Below, in pieces: positions 29,165 to 39,212 of a stretch of 64,000 nt of DNA. Positions within the stretch are counted from its first letter, which is position 1. Each line of letters opens with the position of its first letter. The notes under the pieces are model-generated. The model ran no database searches, was not told the origin of the DNA, and was given only the letters and a program-made list of their open reading frames with translations. Both the position numbers and the translations under genes were made by a program. Location of the stretch: NCBI RefSeq assembly GCF_900106675.1, contig NZ_FNOB01000001.1:1-64000 (forward strand). The letters are read 5' to 3'. Origin of the DNA: Allgaiera indica. GTDB taxonomy: Bacteria > Pseudomonadota > Alphaproteobacteria > Rhodobacterales > Rhodobacteraceae.

Positions 29165-29641
29165 CTATTCCTCGACCTGATCGTCCGCCTTCGCGTCGAC
29201 CATCCCCTTTTCTTTCACCTTGCGGCTGCGAAACGCCGCTCCGTACTGCGCCGCGCGATCGTCGTCGATCACTTCGCGCGCGCGGGCGAAGATGTCGCGC
29301 TCTTCCTCGTCCATGTGATGGGTGTAGTCATGCTGCAGCTTGCTGAACTTGTTCAGCCACCCGGACGACGACATGTCCATCTCGTTCAGCGCGTCGAGCA
29401 GATCGTCCAGTTCGGCATGTTCCTGCACCGAATGGCGCGCCGCATCCTGGCCCCAGGTCTTTTCCATCAGCTTCGAATAGAAGGTCTCTTCCTCGGCTGC
29501 CGCATGGGATTTGATGTCATAATAGAACGTCTCCCAGGCTGCCTTGCGGTCGGCGCTGGCGCCCTCGGTATCGGCGATCCGGGCCATCAGTTCGCGATGC
29601 TTGTCGTGGTCGGCTGTGATCTCGGCATAGATGTCGGGCAT
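29165..29641 (-). CDS. Hemerythrin HHE-domain protein
   Basis: A 158-residue cytoplasmic protein with the hemerythrin pattern of iron-binding residues: DHDKH near the N-terminus, DIKSHAAAEEETFY, QEHAELDDLL and HHMDEEERDIF. Such proteins hold a di-iron centre and sense or scavenge O2, NO or peroxide. The tail from about residue 140 is charged and probably flexible. The start is the ATG at 29641 (MPDIYAEITADHDKH) after GAGGAGAGG; the longer frame upstream is not supported. Confidence 0.9.
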   Translation of the reverse strand: MPDIYAEITADHDKHRELMARIADTEGASADRKAAWETFYYDIKSHAAAEEETFYSKLMEKTWGQDAARHSVQEHAELDDLLDALNEMDMSSSGWLNKFSKLQHDYTHHMDEEERDIFARAREVIDDDRAAQYGAAFRSRKVKEKGMVDAKADDQVEE

Positions 29642-29875
29642 TATCCTCTCCTCGTCTTGCGCCACCTGACCAGAACCGCCCATCCCCCGGATTGTTCCGC
29701 GGTCGCGTCACGATGGGCGATTTCCCAACGCCGCCCCGCCGCGCCCGCGCAGCCAAATTGGTTCGAAAGCGACGGAATGTCTCTCACGCCGCGTTCGCGG
29801 GGAATGATACACTAAGCCTGTTCACCCGCGGCCCGACGGCACCCCATGCGCCGGACCGCCCCCGAGGAGACGCAG

Positions 29876-31270
29876 TTGAGCTATTCCCCCACGATCGCCG
29901 CGATCCGCTTCGGCTATGGCCTGTCGCCCGACATCGCCCCGCCGGCGGATCCGCAGGCGCTGCTGGCAGGACTGCGGGCGCCGGACATGGTTGCCAAGAC
30001 ATATCCCCTGCCCTCGCTCGTCCAGGCGGTGGACGGCGCGCGGGCGCTGCGCGAGGCCCGCGCGATGGAAAAGATGGCGGGCGACGGCAGCCGACAGGAC
30101 CGGGTGCGCGCGGCACGGCTGGCCCTGCGCGGCGCCCAGGCGCGGGCCTTCGTCAGCCAGTTGCAGCGCGCGGTGCACTCGTCCGACGGCTTTCGCGAGC
30201 GGCTGCAATATTTCTGGGCCAATCACTTCACCGTCGCCGCCAAGGGGCCGGCGATGGCCCTGCTGCCCTATGCCTTCGCCGAAGAAGCCATCCGCCCGCA
30301 TCTGGCGGGCCACTTCGCCGACATGCTGAAGGCCGCGACGACCCATCCGGCGATGCTGATCTATCTGGATCAAAACAGCTCGGTCGGGCCGCGGTCGCGG
30401 GCCGCGCTGCGCGCCGACGCGGCCCACAAGCGCAAGTTCGGCCTGAACGAGAACCTCGCCCGCGAATTGCTGGAACTGCACACGCTGGGCGTCGGTGCCC
30501 CCTATACCCAGACCGATGTGCGCCAATTCGCCAAGCTGCTGACCGGCCTGGGCTTCAACAGCGAGGGCGGCTTTGTCTTCCGCCCCGGCCGGGCCGAACC
30601 GGGGGCCGAAACCGTTCTGGGCCGCCGCTATGGCGGCGAGGAGCCGGCGCGGCTGTCGGATATCTACGCCGCGCTCGACGACATCGCCGTGCATCCGGCC
30701 ACCGCACGGCACCTGTCGCGCGAACTGGCCGTGCATTTCGTCTCGGACCGGCCCGATCCCGGGATGGTGTCCGCGATGACCGAGGCCTACCAGCGCTCGG
30801 ACGGGCACCTGCCCACGGTCTACGCGGCGATGCTGGCCCATCCCGCGGCCTGGGCGCCGATCGGACCCGCGGGCAAGGCGCGCCAGCCCTGGGATTTCAT
30901 CGCAGCCTCGCTGCGCGGGCTGGGCACGCCGCCGGAAACCCTGGCCGGCCTGGATCCCGGGCGGGTGCAACGCTTCCTGGCGGTGCCGCTGAAGTTGATG
31001 GGCCAGCCCTGGCAGCAGCCATCGGGACCCGACGGCTGGCACGAGGACGCCAGCGCCTGGATCACCCCGCAGGGTCTGGCCGCGCGGATCGGCTGGGCGA
31101 TGAAGGCCGGGCGCTTCACGGATGACGAATTGCCCGACCCGCGCGAATTCGCCCGGACCGCGCTGGCCGAGGCCGCCAGCCCGACGCTGATTACCGCCGC
31201 GCGGCGGGCCGAAAGCAAAGCCGAAGGCGTGGGGCTGATCCTGGCCTCGGCCGATTTCAACCGCCGCTGA
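29876..31270 (+). CDS. DUF1800 family protein
   Basis: A protein of about 464 residues in the DUF1800 family, which is widespread, nearly always next to a DUF1501 gene, and of unknown function. Visible family blocks are FGYGLSP at the start, FWANHFTVAAKGP, KFGLNENLARELLELHTLGVG and TARHLSRELAVHFVSDRPDPGM. I place the start at TTG 29876 because GAGGAG sits 8 nt upstream, while the in-frame ATG at 29846 has no ribosome-binding site. No export signal is evident. The next gene is DUF1501, 12 bp on, presumably one operon. Confidence 0.9.
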   Translation: MSYSPTIAAIRFGYGLSPDIAPPADPQALLAGLRAPDMVAKTYPLPSLVQAVDGARALREARAMEKMAGDGSRQDRVRAARLALRGAQARAFVSQLQRAVHSSDGFRERLQYFWANHFTVAAKGPAMALLPYAFAEEAIRPHLAGHFADMLKAATTHPAMLIYLDQNSSVGPRSRAALRADAAHKRKFGLNENLARELLELHTLGVGAPYTQTDVRQFAKLLTGLGFNSEGGFVFRPGRAEPGAETVLGRRYGGEEPARLSDIYAALDDIAVHPATARHLSRELAVHFVSDRPDPGMVSAMTEAYQRSDGHLPTVYAAMLAHPAAWAPIGPAGKARQPWDFIAASLRGLGTPPETLAGLDPGRVQRFLAVPLKLMGQPWQQPSGPDGWHEDASAWITPQGLAARIGWAMKAGRFTDDELPDPREFARTALAEAASPTLITAARRAESKAEGVGLILASADFNRR

Positions 31271-31282
31271 ACGAGGCCCCCC

Positions 31283-32500
31283 ATGCGCGACATATCCTCT
31301 TCCCAACCGACGCGGCGGGCCTTCCTGCGGGCTTCGGCGCTGATCGGATGTTCGGCCGCCGCCTGGCCGCTGATGACCCATGTGACCCTGGCCTCGGCCC
31401 CGGGCGAGGACCGGCTGGTGGTGATCATCCTGCGCGGCGCGATGGACGGGCTGGACGTGGTGCGCCCGGCGGGCGACCGCGCCTGGGCGGCGCTGCGCGG
31501 CCCCTCGCTGAACGGCAACGCCCCGCCCCTGATGCTGAACGATTTCTTCGCGCTGCATCCGGCGCTGGCCGATCTGATGCCGCTGTGGCAGGCGGGCGAG
31601 TTGGGCTTTGCCCATGCCGTCGCCACCCCCTACCGCAACAAGCGCAGCCATTTCGACGGCCAGGATATCCTCGAGGCCGGGACCGGCCTTGACGTGCCCG
31701 ATCTGCGGGTGCGCGACGGCTGGCTGAACCGGATGCTGCAATCGGTGCCAGGGATCGCGGCGCAGACCGCCTTTGCCGTGGGCCGCGACGAGATGAAGGT
31801 GATCGAGGGCCGCGCCCCCTTTCGCAGCTGGGCCCCCGACACCCGGCTGGTGCTAAGCCAGCAAAGCCGGGTGCTGCTGGAACAGGTCTATCACGACGAC
31901 CCGCTGTTTCGCGACGCCGGTGAGGAGGCGATGGACCTGGCCGACCAGCTTGGCGACGAGCGCGCGATGAGCCCGGCGATGATGCGCAAGGCCGCGAACC
32001 GGGCCGACCAGGCCGCGGCACTGGCAAAGTTCACCGCCGAGCGGATGCGCCAGGAGACCCGCATCGCCGCCTTCTCGATCAGCGGCTGGGACAGCCACCG
32101 CGGCCAGGCCGGGGTGCTGCGGCGGCAGCTTTCGGGGCTGTCACAGGCGGTGCTGACGCTGAAATCTGGCCTGGGGCCGCTGTGGCAGCGCACCACGGTT
32201 CTGGCGGTCACCGAATTCGGCCGCACCGCGCGCGAAAATGGCACCGGGGGCACCGATCACGGCACCGGTGGCGCGATGCTGATGGCGGGCGGCGCGATCC
32301 GCGGCGGGCGGGTCTACGGCAAATGGCCCGGGCTGGAGGAGGCCGATCTTTACCAGCGCCGCGACCTGATGCCCACCGCCGACGTGCGCCTCTACCCTGC
32401 CTGGGCGATGCGCGGCATGTACGGGATCGGTCGCGATCTGTTGCAAGACAAGATCTTCCCCGGTCTCGACATGGGCGATGATCCGCGCCTGCTGCTGTAG
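31283..32500 (+). CDS. DUF1501 family protein, Tat-exported
   Basis: A 405-residue partner of DUF1800. The N-terminus has a twin-arginine signal, TRRAFLRASALIGCSAAAWP, so it is likely exported folded. DUF1501 proteins belong to the alkaline-phosphatase/sulfatase-like superfamily; blocks seen here are VVIILRGAMDGLDVVRP, PYRNKRSHFDGQDILEAG, FSISGWDSHRGQ, AVTEFGRTARENGTGGTDHG and GGRVYGKWPGL. The Asp/His-rich stretches could bind a metal, but the reaction is unknown. Confidence 0.92.
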   Translation: MRDISSSQPTRRAFLRASALIGCSAAAWPLMTHVTLASAPGEDRLVVIILRGAMDGLDVVRPAGDRAWAALRGPSLNGNAPPLMLNDFFALHPALADLMPLWQAGELGFAHAVATPYRNKRSHFDGQDILEAGTGLDVPDLRVRDGWLNRMLQSVPGIAAQTAFAVGRDEMKVIEGRAPFRSWAPDTRLVLSQQSRVLLEQVYHDDPLFRDAGEEAMDLADQLGDERAMSPAMMRKAANRADQAAALAKFTAERMRQETRIAAFSISGWDSHRGQAGVLRRQLSGLSQAVLTLKSGLGPLWQRTTVLAVTEFGRTARENGTGGTDHGTGGAMLMAGGAIRGGRVYGKWPGLEEADLYQRRDLMPTADVRLYPAWAMRGMYGIGRDLLQDKIFPGLDMGDDPRLLL

Positions 32501-32587
32501 GACCCGGCCCGGCGCAAGGGGATTGCCCGGCCCTGCCGCCTGCGCTAGGCCAAGGACGCACCGGCAAGCAACCCAAGGAAGTGCCCC

Positions 32588-33304
32588 ATGGCCCAGACCG
32601 ACCTCGGCCGCCCGGTCCCCGGCTGGACGCCCCCGCCGCGCCCAGAGCGCGCGGCGCTGGAAGGCCGGTTCGCCCGGCTAGAGCCACTCGACGCCGATGC
32701 CCATGCCGCCGATCTGCACCGCGCCAATTCCGCCGACGATGCGATCTGGGATTACCTGCCCTATGGCCCCTTCGGTTCCGCCGCCGCCTATCACCGCTGG
32801 GCGCGAGAAAGCCAGGGCCAGGACGATCCGCTTTTCTTCGCGATCCGCAATCTTGAAACCGGCCATCTGGGCGGCGTGGCCAGCTTCCTGCGCATCGCAC
32901 CCGAGGCCGGCTCGATCGAGGTCGGCCATATCAACTATGCCCCCGAATTGCAGCGCACCCGCGCCGCGACCGAGGCGATGTATCTGATGATGCGCCGGGT
33001 GTTCGAGGCGGGCTATCGGCGCTACGAATGGAAATGCAACGCGCTGAACCGGGCGTCGCGCCGCGCGGCGCAGCGATTGGGTTTCAGCTACGAGGGCGTC
33101 TTCCGCCAGGCGGCCGTGGTCAAGGGCCGCAACCGAGATACCGCCTGGTTCGCCGCGATCGACAGCGAATGGCCAGCGCTGCGGGCGGCCTATGAGGCCT
33201 GGCTCGCGCCGTCGAATTTCGACCGCTCCGGCCGCCAGGTCGAACGCCTGTCGGACCTGACCCGCCTGGTGCGGGCCGCGAACGACCCAAGCCTGCCGGA
33301 CTAG
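32588..33304 (+). CDS. GNAT acetyltransferase, RimJ/RimL type
   Basis: A 238-residue acyl-CoA N-acyltransferase resembling RimJ/RimL and related small-molecule acetylases. The fold is seen from [14 protein letters not shown] through [24 protein letters not shown] (acetyl-CoA binding region) to [19 protein letters not shown]. The substrate cannot be told. Its stop codon overlaps that of ispE on the opposite strand by 4 bp (CTAG), with no space for a terminator. Confidence 0.88.
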   Translation: MAQTDLGRPVPGWTPPPRPERAALEGRFARLEPLDADAHAADLHRANSADDAIWDYLPYGPFGSAAAYHRWARESQGQDDPLFFAIRNLETGHLGGVASFLRIAPEAGSIEVGHINYAPELQRTRAATEAMYLMMRRVFEAGYRRYEWKCNALNRASRRAAQRLGFSYEGVFRQAAVVKGRNRDTAWFAAIDSEWPALRAAYEAWLAPSNFDRSGRQVERLSDLTRLVRAANDPSLPD

Positions 33305-34182
33305 GCCGCGTCGCCGGCCGGCTGCCAAAGGCCCGCGGCTTCCACCCACCAGTCGGGGCGCGCCGCGCGCAAGGCCGCCACCGCGGCTTGCGCCGTCGCG
33401 GGACTTGCAAACACCCCAAAGCAGGTTGCGCCGGATCCCGACATCCGCGCCAACAGGCAGCCCGATTGCGCCGCAAGCGCCGCCGACACCTGCGCGACCG
33501 CCGGGCAGATCGCGGTCGCCGCCGGTTCCAGATCATTGCGCTGCGCGCGCAGCCAGGCCGCCAGTGCCACGGCATCGGGGAAATCGGGCAGGGTTTCGGG
33601 CATCGGCGCGTTCTCGGGCCGGGACAACGCGCCGAAGACCGCGGGCGTCGCCAGCGCCATGCCCGGATTGGCCAGCACAAGCCAGACCGGCGGCAGCGCG
33701 GGCGCGGGGTCCAGCCGCTCGCCCAGGCCGCGCATCCGGGCCGGTCGCGCGGCGGCGCAGACCGGCAGATCCGCCCCCAGCGCCATCAGCGCCCGCGTAT
33801 CGGGCATCGGCAGCCCCCAAAGCCTAGACAAAAGCCGCAGCGCCGCCGCCGCGTCCGAGGAGCCGCCACCAATCCCCGCCGCCATGGGCAGGCATTTCTC
33901 CAGCGTCAGGGCCGCCCCCAGATCGGCCCCCACCTCCGCCCCTGCCCCGGCGGCCAGCAGCCGGGCCGCGCGCAGCATCAGGTTGTTGTCATCCGCAGGA
34001 ACCCCGGCTGCGCGCGGGCCCTTGACGCGCAGGCTTAGCCCGTCGCCCGGCGCCACGCCGACGCGGTCGCCCAGATCGACGAAGGCCACCAAGCTGTCGA
34101 GCAAGTGGTAGCCATCGGCCCGGCGGCCGATGACATGCAGCGTCAGATTGATCTTGGCGGGCGCAAGGGCCTCAGCCGCCAT
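33301..34182 (-). CDS. ispE: 4-diphosphocytidyl-2-C-methyl-D-erythritol kinase
   Basis: Phosphorylates CDP-methylerythritol in the MEP route to isoprenoids. The 293-residue GHMP kinase shows [20 protein letters not shown] near the N-terminus and the ATP loop [18 protein letters not shown], plus the C-terminal [10 protein letters not shown]. The ATG at 34182 ([13 protein letters not shown]) is the family start; it overlaps the end of the TPR gene by 11 bp, so the two are coupled. Confidence 0.96.
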   Translation of the reverse strand: MAAEALAPAKINLTLHVIGRRADGYHLLDSLVAFVDLGDRVGVAPGDGLSLRVKGPRAAGVPADDNNLMLRAARLLAAGAGAEVGADLGAALTLEKCLPMAAGIGGGSSDAAAALRLLSRLWGLPMPDTRALMALGADLPVCAAARPARMRGLGERLDPAPALPPVWLVLANPGMALATPAVFGALSRPENAPMPETLPDFPDAVALAAWLRAQRNDLEPAATAICPAVAQVSAALAAQSGCLLARMSGSGATCFGVFASPATAQAAVAALRAARPDWWVEAAGLWQPAGDAA

Positions 34183-36010
34183 TGATGGCCCCGGGCTTGG
34201 ACTTGGCCGCCGGCGCGGGATCGGCGGCCTTCGTCGGCTCGGAAGCGGCCTTGCCCACACCCTTGTCGACGCCCTTGCCTTCGTCTTCGCGCACCGCATC
34301 CAGGCCTTTTTCCAGCTTCAGCCGGATGCGCTTGGCCTCGTCCGGGTCCGGCCCGTAAGACAGCGCCCGGCGCCACTGGAACTGCGCCTCCAGCTTGCGC
34401 CCCACCATCCAGTAGACATCGCCCAGATGGTCGGTGACCACCGGATCGACCGGCTCCAGCTGCGAGGCCTTCTCCATCACCGTCAGAGCCTTGTCGTAGT
34501 CGCCCAGCTTGTAATAGGCCCAGCCAAGGCTGTCGCGGATATAGCCATCATCGGGCCGTTCCGAGACCGCCTTCTTGATCATCGGCAGCGCCTCGTCGAG
34601 CTTTTCGCCCCGGTCCACCAACGCATAGCCAAGATAGTTCAGCACATCGGGCTGGTCGGGGTTCAGCTTCAGTGCCTCGCGCAGGTCGGGCTCGGCCCGG
34701 GCCCAATCGCCGGATCGCTCCTCGGCGATGCCGCGCAGATAGAAAACCGACCATTGCTGCGCCGAGGGCTTCGGGCCGATCAGCGCGATGGCGTTGTCGT
34801 AGGCCTTGATCGCGCCTGCCCACATCTTCTGACGGCGCAACATGTCGCCATAGCCGATCTGCACGTTGATGACCTTGGGATAGGCCTTGGCCAGCAGCGC
34901 CATCGCGGCGGTCGCCTCCTGGCTGTGGCCCTGGGCGTAAAGCGTCTCGGCGCGCCCCATCTCGGCCATGAAATGCTCTGGATCGTTTTGCGGGATGCTG
35001 CCGTAGATCTTCAGCGCCAGGTCATATTGGTCTTCGTCGCTCAGCAGCCCCGCCGACAACAGCGCGGCCGAAGTCAGATGCGGGCGAAGATGCAGTGCGA
35101 TCTGCGAAAACAGCAGCACATAGCCGTTCGAGGCCTGCCCCTGCAGCGCGGTGGCGACGGAGTAGAACACCTCGGCCGACCCGTCGCGCGGCGTGCGCAC
35201 GACCGAGAACGGCAGCGTCTCGCCCGCCTTCAGCCGGTCGCGAAGCGCGTCAACGCCCGGATCCCGGCCGGGGGCGAAATGTCGGTTCAGCAGCGCCAGG
35301 GCGGCATCGTTCTTCTCCAGCTGGCTCAGAACCTCGGCCTCGGCGATGACCCCGCGGCGGGTCAGGCGCAGGCCGGAATGATCGCCGCCCAGGATTTTCT
35401 CGGCGCCTTCGAAATCGCCCGCCGAAGCCAGCGCCAGGGCCTTGTGATAAAGGCCGAAGGCCTGCATCCCCGGCGTCTTCGCCAACTTGTCGAAGGCGGC
35501 GATCGCCTCGCTCATCTTGCCGGCGCCGAGATCGGCCCAGCCGGTGACCAGCCCGTCCACCAGCGGCCCGACCCCGTCGTTCCTGGACAGTTCGGTCAGC
35601 ACCGCCTCATATTGTGCCTTGCCCAGTTGATCGGCGATCCGCACCAGTTGCCCCACCTGGCTGCGGATGCCGAGGGAATGCATCTGCGCCGCGACCCGGG
35701 CCGCGGCGGCGAAATCGCCCAGCGCCAGATCGGACTGGATCGCGGTTTCCATCACTGCGGGGCGTTCGACCTTGCGCGCCAGCAGATCGCCCGCGTAACG
35801 CGCCGCGGCAGAGTAATCCCTGTCGCGGCTGGCCTGGCGCGCGGCCAGATAGGCGCCGGCAACCCCGGGCGCCAGCAATGCCTCGCCCGCCGCACCCTGC
35901 GCGGCCTTGGTCGCCGGCTGGGTCGCCGCCTGGGCCGACAGGGCCGGCGGCAAGGCGATCAACGCCGCCGAAAAAGTGGACAGAAGGCCGAAGCGGAGGG
36001 CACGGATCAC
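34172..36010 (-). CDS. Tetratricopeptide repeat protein, exported
   Basis: A 612-residue protein with a Sec-type signal ([20 protein letters not shown]... ending ALSAQAA) and many degenerate TPR helices over most of its length, clearest at about 380-560 ([40 protein letters not shown]). TPR arrays are protein-protein scaffolds; here probably periplasmic. The start is a GTG at 36010 with AAAGGA 6 nt upstream; an extension of about 100 codons upstream has no support and lies in the rpsD promoter region. The Lys/Pro/Ala-rich tail is disordered. Being coupled to ispE does not by itself tell its role. Confidence 0.9.
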   Translation of the reverse strand: MIRALRFGLLSTFSAALIALPPALSAQAATQPATKAAQGAAGEALLAPGVAGAYLAARQASRDRDYSAAARYAGDLLARKVERPAVMETAIQSDLALGDFAAAARVAAQMHSLGIRSQVGQLVRIADQLGKAQYEAVLTELSRNDGVGPLVDGLVTGWADLGAGKMSEAIAAFDKLAKTPGMQAFGLYHKALALASAGDFEGAEKILGGDHSGLRLTRRGVIAEAEVLSQLEKNDAALALLNRHFAPGRDPGVDALRDRLKAGETLPFSVVRTPRDGSAEVFYSVATALQGQASNGYVLLFSQIALHLRPHLTSAALLSAGLLSDEDQYDLALKIYGSIPQNDPEHFMAEMGRAETLYAQGHSQEATAAMALLAKAYPKVINVQIGYGDMLRRQKMWAGAIKAYDNAIALIGPKPSAQQWSVFYLRGIAEERSGDWARAEPDLREALKLNPDQPDVLNYLGYALVDRGEKLDEALPMIKKAVSERPDDGYIRDSLGWAYYKLGDYDKALTVMEKASQLEPVDPVVTDHLGDVYWMVGRKLEAQFQWRRALSYGPDPDEAKRIRLKLEKGLDAVREDEGKGVDKGVGKAASEPTKAADPAPAAKSKPGAINGG

Positions 36011-36427
36011 AATGGGTCCTTTCACGAGCAGGGGCTGGCCCTTTAAGCTACTGCCCCTTGGCCGTGCTGGCAATCCATAGGGGCAAGAGCGTTCCGCGCG
36101 CCGGCCATATGCGGGCGTGCCGGACGCCGGACCAGGCGCCCGGGGGCAGTCCTCGAGGCCCCATGGGGCATTCCGGCCAGGGCGAAGAGCACAGAATGCC
36201 CCTTGCTTTTGCCGCGGTCCGCAGCCAACCGCGGGCGGGGTCGCGCCGCCAGCCTGCGCATTTCGCAGCGCGGCGGGCGTTGACTCCGGCCTTGGCGCCT
36301 GTATAAGCCCCACGTCCGGGTGCCATGCGCCCCCGGCGTCATTGGTGTTGGCGGCCCCCGCAAGGGGATGCCTGTCGCCCTTCGGGGAAAGGACAACGCC
36401 CTTCGCAATGCAAGAAGGAGATCAGCG
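36011..36427. other. Divergent control region between the TPR gene and rpsD
   Basis: About 417 bp without a gene. It holds the rpsD promoter and a leader of about 115 nt with G/C-rich stretches before the rpsD site AAGGAG. The TPR promoter must also lie here on the other strand; I could not place it. No coding signal is seen. Confidence 0.6.
36280..36307 (+). promoter_or_regulatory. rpsD promoter
   Basis: TTGACT (36280-36285), 16 bp, TATAAG (36302-36307): the best sigma70 match in the window. A start near 36314 would give a leader of about 115 nt. Confidence 0.7.
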
Positions 36428-37048
36428 GTGACCAAACGCACCTCTGCCAAGTACAAGATCGACCGCCGGATGGGCGAAAACATCTGGGGCCGTCCGAAAT
36501 CCCCGGTGAACCGCCGCGAATACGGCCCCGGCCAGCACGGCCAGCGCCGCAAGAACAAGCTGTCCGACTTCGGCACCCAGCTGCGCGCCAAGCAAAAGCT
36601 CAAGGGTTACTACGGCGACCTGACCGAGAAGCAGTTCCGCCGCATCTATGGCGAGGCCGAGCGCGTCAAGGGCGACACCGGCGAGAACCTGGTCGGCCTG
36701 CTGGAGCGCCGCTTGGATGCCGTTGTCTACCGCGCCAAGTTCGTGCCCACCATCTTCGCCGCGCGCCAGTTCGTGAACCACGGCCATGTCACGGTGAACG
36801 GCAAGCGCGTCAACATCCCGTCCTACCGCGTCAAGGAAGGCGACGTGATCGCCGTGCGCGACCGCTCGCGCCAGCTGGCCATCGTACTGGAAGCCGTCGG
36901 CCTGCCCGAGCGTGACGTGCCCGATTACATCGAGGCCGACCATTCGAAGATGACCGCCACCTTCGTGCGCACCCCGGCGCTTGGCGATGTGCCCTACGCG
37001 GTGCAGATGGAGCCGAACCTCGTCGTGGAATATTACGCGAAGAACTGA
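36428..37048 (+). CDS. rpsD: 30S ribosomal protein S4
   Basis: A 206-residue primary 16S rRNA-binding protein that nucleates assembly of the small subunit. It starts [20 protein letters not shown] and contains the S4 RNA-binding domain at about 95-160 ([32 protein letters not shown]). The start is GTG at 36428, with AAGGAG 7-8 nt upstream; the longer frame is not conserved. It stands alone rather than in an alpha operon, as is usual in alphaproteobacteria. Confidence 0.98.
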   Translation: MTKRTSAKYKIDRRMGENIWGRPKSPVNRREYGPGQHGQRRKNKLSDFGTQLRAKQKLKGYYGDLTEKQFRRIYGEAERVKGDTGENLVGLLERRLDAVVYRAKFVPTIFAARQFVNHGHVTVNGKRVNIPSYRVKEGDVIAVRDRSRQLAIVLEAVGLPERDVPDYIEADHSKMTATFVRTPALGDVPYAVQMEPNLVVEYYAKN

Positions 37049-37076
37049 TCCCCTTCGGATGGATCACCCTATACGG

Positions 37077-37110
37077 GGGCCGCGCCATCCGGTGCGGCCC
37101 TTTTGCTTTT
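37077..37110 (+). terminator. rpsD intrinsic terminator
   Basis: Stem GGGCCGC (37077-37083) with GCGGCCC (37094-37100), loop of 10 nt, followed by TTTTGCTTTT. Begins 28 bp after the rpsD stop. Confidence 0.88.
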
Positions 37111-37188
37111 CCGCCGACCGCACCGTTCAAACCTCTGGCAAGCCCCCGCGCCGACCGCTAAGACCCGGCCAGGACCAAGGAGTTGAAC

Positions 37189-38274
37189 ATGAGTGACGCG
37201 ATCCGCCCGCAGCCCGGCATCATGGACATCGCCCTGTACGAGGGTGGCCAATCTCATGTCGCAGGCATCGAGAATGCCGTAAAGCTCAGCTCGAACGAGA
37301 ACCCCTACGGGCCGTCTCAGAAGGCGCGCGACGCCTATGCGCGGGCGGTGCATCAACTTCACCGCTATCCCTCGACCGACCATGCCGCCCTGCGCGAGGC
37401 AATCGCCGAGGTGCATGGGCTCGATCCCGCGCGGGTGATCTGCGGGGTCGGCTCGGACGAGGTGCTGACCCTGCTTTGCCAGGCCTATGCGGGTCCGCGC
37501 GACGAGGTGGTGCGCACCGAGCACGGCTTTCTGATGTACGACGTGCTGACCCGCGCGGTCGGCGCGACGCCGGTGGTGGCGCCGGAACGCGATCGCGTCG
37601 TCGATGTCGACGCGATCCTCGCAGCCTGCACGAAAAAGACCAGGATCGTCTTCCTGGCCAATCCCAACAACCCCACCGGCACGATGATCGGCGGGGCCGA
37701 GGTGGCGCGGCTGGCCGAGGAGATGCCGAAACAGGCGATTCTGGTGCTCGACGGCGCCTATGCCGAATATGTCGAGGGCTTCGACGGCGGCAAGGCGTTG
37801 GTCGAGGCGCGGTCGAACGTGGTGATGACGCGAACCTTCTCCAAGATCTACGGACTGGGGGGCCTGCGGATCGGCTGGGGCTACGGGCCGAAGCAGATCA
37901 TCGACGTACTGAACCGCATCCGCGGGCCGTTCAACCTGTCGGTCGCACAGCTGGAGACCGCCGAAGCGGCGGTGCGCGATCAGGACTGGGTCGTGAAGTG
38001 CCGCACAGACAACACCCGCCTGCGCGCCTGGCTGGCCGAGGCGCTGGCCGAGGTCGGCGTGCCTTCGGACACCTCGACGGCGAATTTCATCCTCGCCCGC
38101 TTTGCCAGCGCGGCCGAGGCCGAGGCCTGCGACGCGCATCTGAAGTCCCAGGGGCTGATCGTGCGCCGGGTCGCGGGCTACGGCCTGCCGCATTGCCTGC
38201 GGATCACGGTGGGGGACGAAGCCTCCTGCCGCCGGGTCGCCCATGCGGTGGCGCAGTTCAAGGGACAGCGGTGA
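37189..38274 (+). CDS. hisC: Histidinol-phosphate aminotransferase
   Basis: A 361-residue PLP enzyme that transaminates histidinol phosphate; paralogues of this group can also act on phenylalanine and tyrosine precursors. Motifs: [25 protein letters not shown], and the PLP-lysine [19 protein letters not shown] 37189 has AAGGAG 6-7 nt before it; an in-frame TTG at 37183 is closer to that site and less likely. The stop overlaps the start of the prephenate dehydrogenase gene (TGATG). That linkage suggests that the enzyme also serves aromatic amino acid synthesis. Confidence 0.95.
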   Translation: MSDAIRPQPGIMDIALYEGGQSHVAGIENAVKLSSNENPYGPSQKARDAYARAVHQLHRYPSTDHAALREAIAEVHGLDPARVICGVGSDEVLTLLCQAYAGPRDEVVRTEHGFLMYDVLTRAVGATPVVAPERDRVVDVDAILAACTKKTRIVFLANPNNPTGTMIGGAEVARLAEEMPKQAILVLDGAYAEYVEGFDGGKALVEARSNVVMTRTFSKIYGLGGLRIGWGYGPKQIIDVLNRIRGPFNLSVAQLETAEAAVRDQDWVVKCRTDNTRLRAWLAEALAEVGVPSDTSTANFILARFASAAEAEACDAHLKSQGLIVRRVAGYGLPHCLRITVGDEASCRRVAHAVAQFKGQR

Positions 38275-39194
38275 TGGCGCAGGTCTACGACCGGGTCGCG
38301 CTGATCGGGCTGGGGCTGATCGCCTCTTCCATGGCCCATGCGATGCGCGAGGCGGGGCTTGCGGGCCATATCGCGGGCCATGCCAAAAGCGCCGAAAGCC
38401 GCGCCATCGCCGAAGAGATCGGGCTGTGCGATTCGATCCACGCGACGGCGGCCGAGGCGGTGCAGGGCGCCGATCTGGTGGTGCTGGCGGTGCCGGTGGG
38501 CGCGATGGCTGCGGTGGCCGCCGAGATCGGCCCGCATCTGCGGCCGGGCGCCACGGTGACCGATGTCGGCTCGGTCAAGCAGGCGGTGATCGAGGCGGTC
38601 GGGCCAGAGATCCCGGAGGGCGTGCATTTCATCCCCGGCCATCCGCTGGCAGGGACCGAACATTCGGGGCCGCGCTCGGGCTTTGCCGCGCTGTTTCGCA
38701 ACCGCTGGTGGCTGCTGACGCCGCTGCCGGACGCCGACGCAGACGCCACCGCGCGCCTGCGCGGCCTGATCGAGGCGATGGGTGCCCACGTCGAGGAAAT
38801 GGACGCCCCCCACCACGATCTGGTGCTGGCGGTGACCAGCCATGCACCGCATCTGATCGCCTACACGATGGTGGGCGTGGCCGACGATCTGGGCCGGGTG
38901 ACCGATAGCGAGGTGATCCGCTATTCCGCCGCCGGGTTTCGCGATTTCACCCGCATCGCGGCCTCGGATCCGACGATGTGGCGCGACGTCTTCCTGACCA
39001 ACAAGGACGCAACGCTGGAGATCCTCGGCCGCTTCACCGAGGAGCTTTTCGCCCTGCAACGCGCGATCCGCACCGGCGACGGCCAGCATCTGTTCGACTA
39101 TTTCACCCGCACCCGCGCGATCCGGCGCGGCATCATCGAGGCCGGCCAGGACACCGCCGCCCCCGATTTCGGCCGCAGCAAGGCCGGGGGCTGA
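38274..39194 (+). CDS. tyrC: Prephenate/arogenate dehydrogenase family protein
   Basis: A 306-residue NAD(P)-dependent dehydrogenase of tyrosine synthesis. The nucleotide-binding fold starts VALIGLGLIASSMAHAM, followed by HFIPGHPLAGTEHSGP with the active-site His and the helical dimerisation half (MDAPHHDLVLAVTSHAPHL). No ACT or chorismate-mutase domain is attached. It is translationally coupled to hisC. Whether prephenate or arogenate is preferred is not readable from sequence, so the symbol is tentative. Confidence 0.92.
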   Translation: MAQVYDRVALIGLGLIASSMAHAMREAGLAGHIAGHAKSAESRAIAEEIGLCDSIHATAAEAVQGADLVVLAVPVGAMAAVAAEIGPHLRPGATVTDVGSVKQAVIEAVGPEIPEGVHFIPGHPLAGTEHSGPRSGFAALFRNRWWLLTPLPDADADATARLRGLIEAMGAHVEEMDAPHHDLVLAVTSHAPHLIAYTMVGVADDLGRVTDSEVIRYSAAGFRDFTRIAASDPTMWRDVFLTNKDATLEILGRFTEELFALQRAIRTGDGQHLFDYFTRTRAIRRGIIEAGQDTAAPDFGRSKAGG

Positions 39195-39212
39195 TCCCCG
39201 GCCGTCGCCGTT

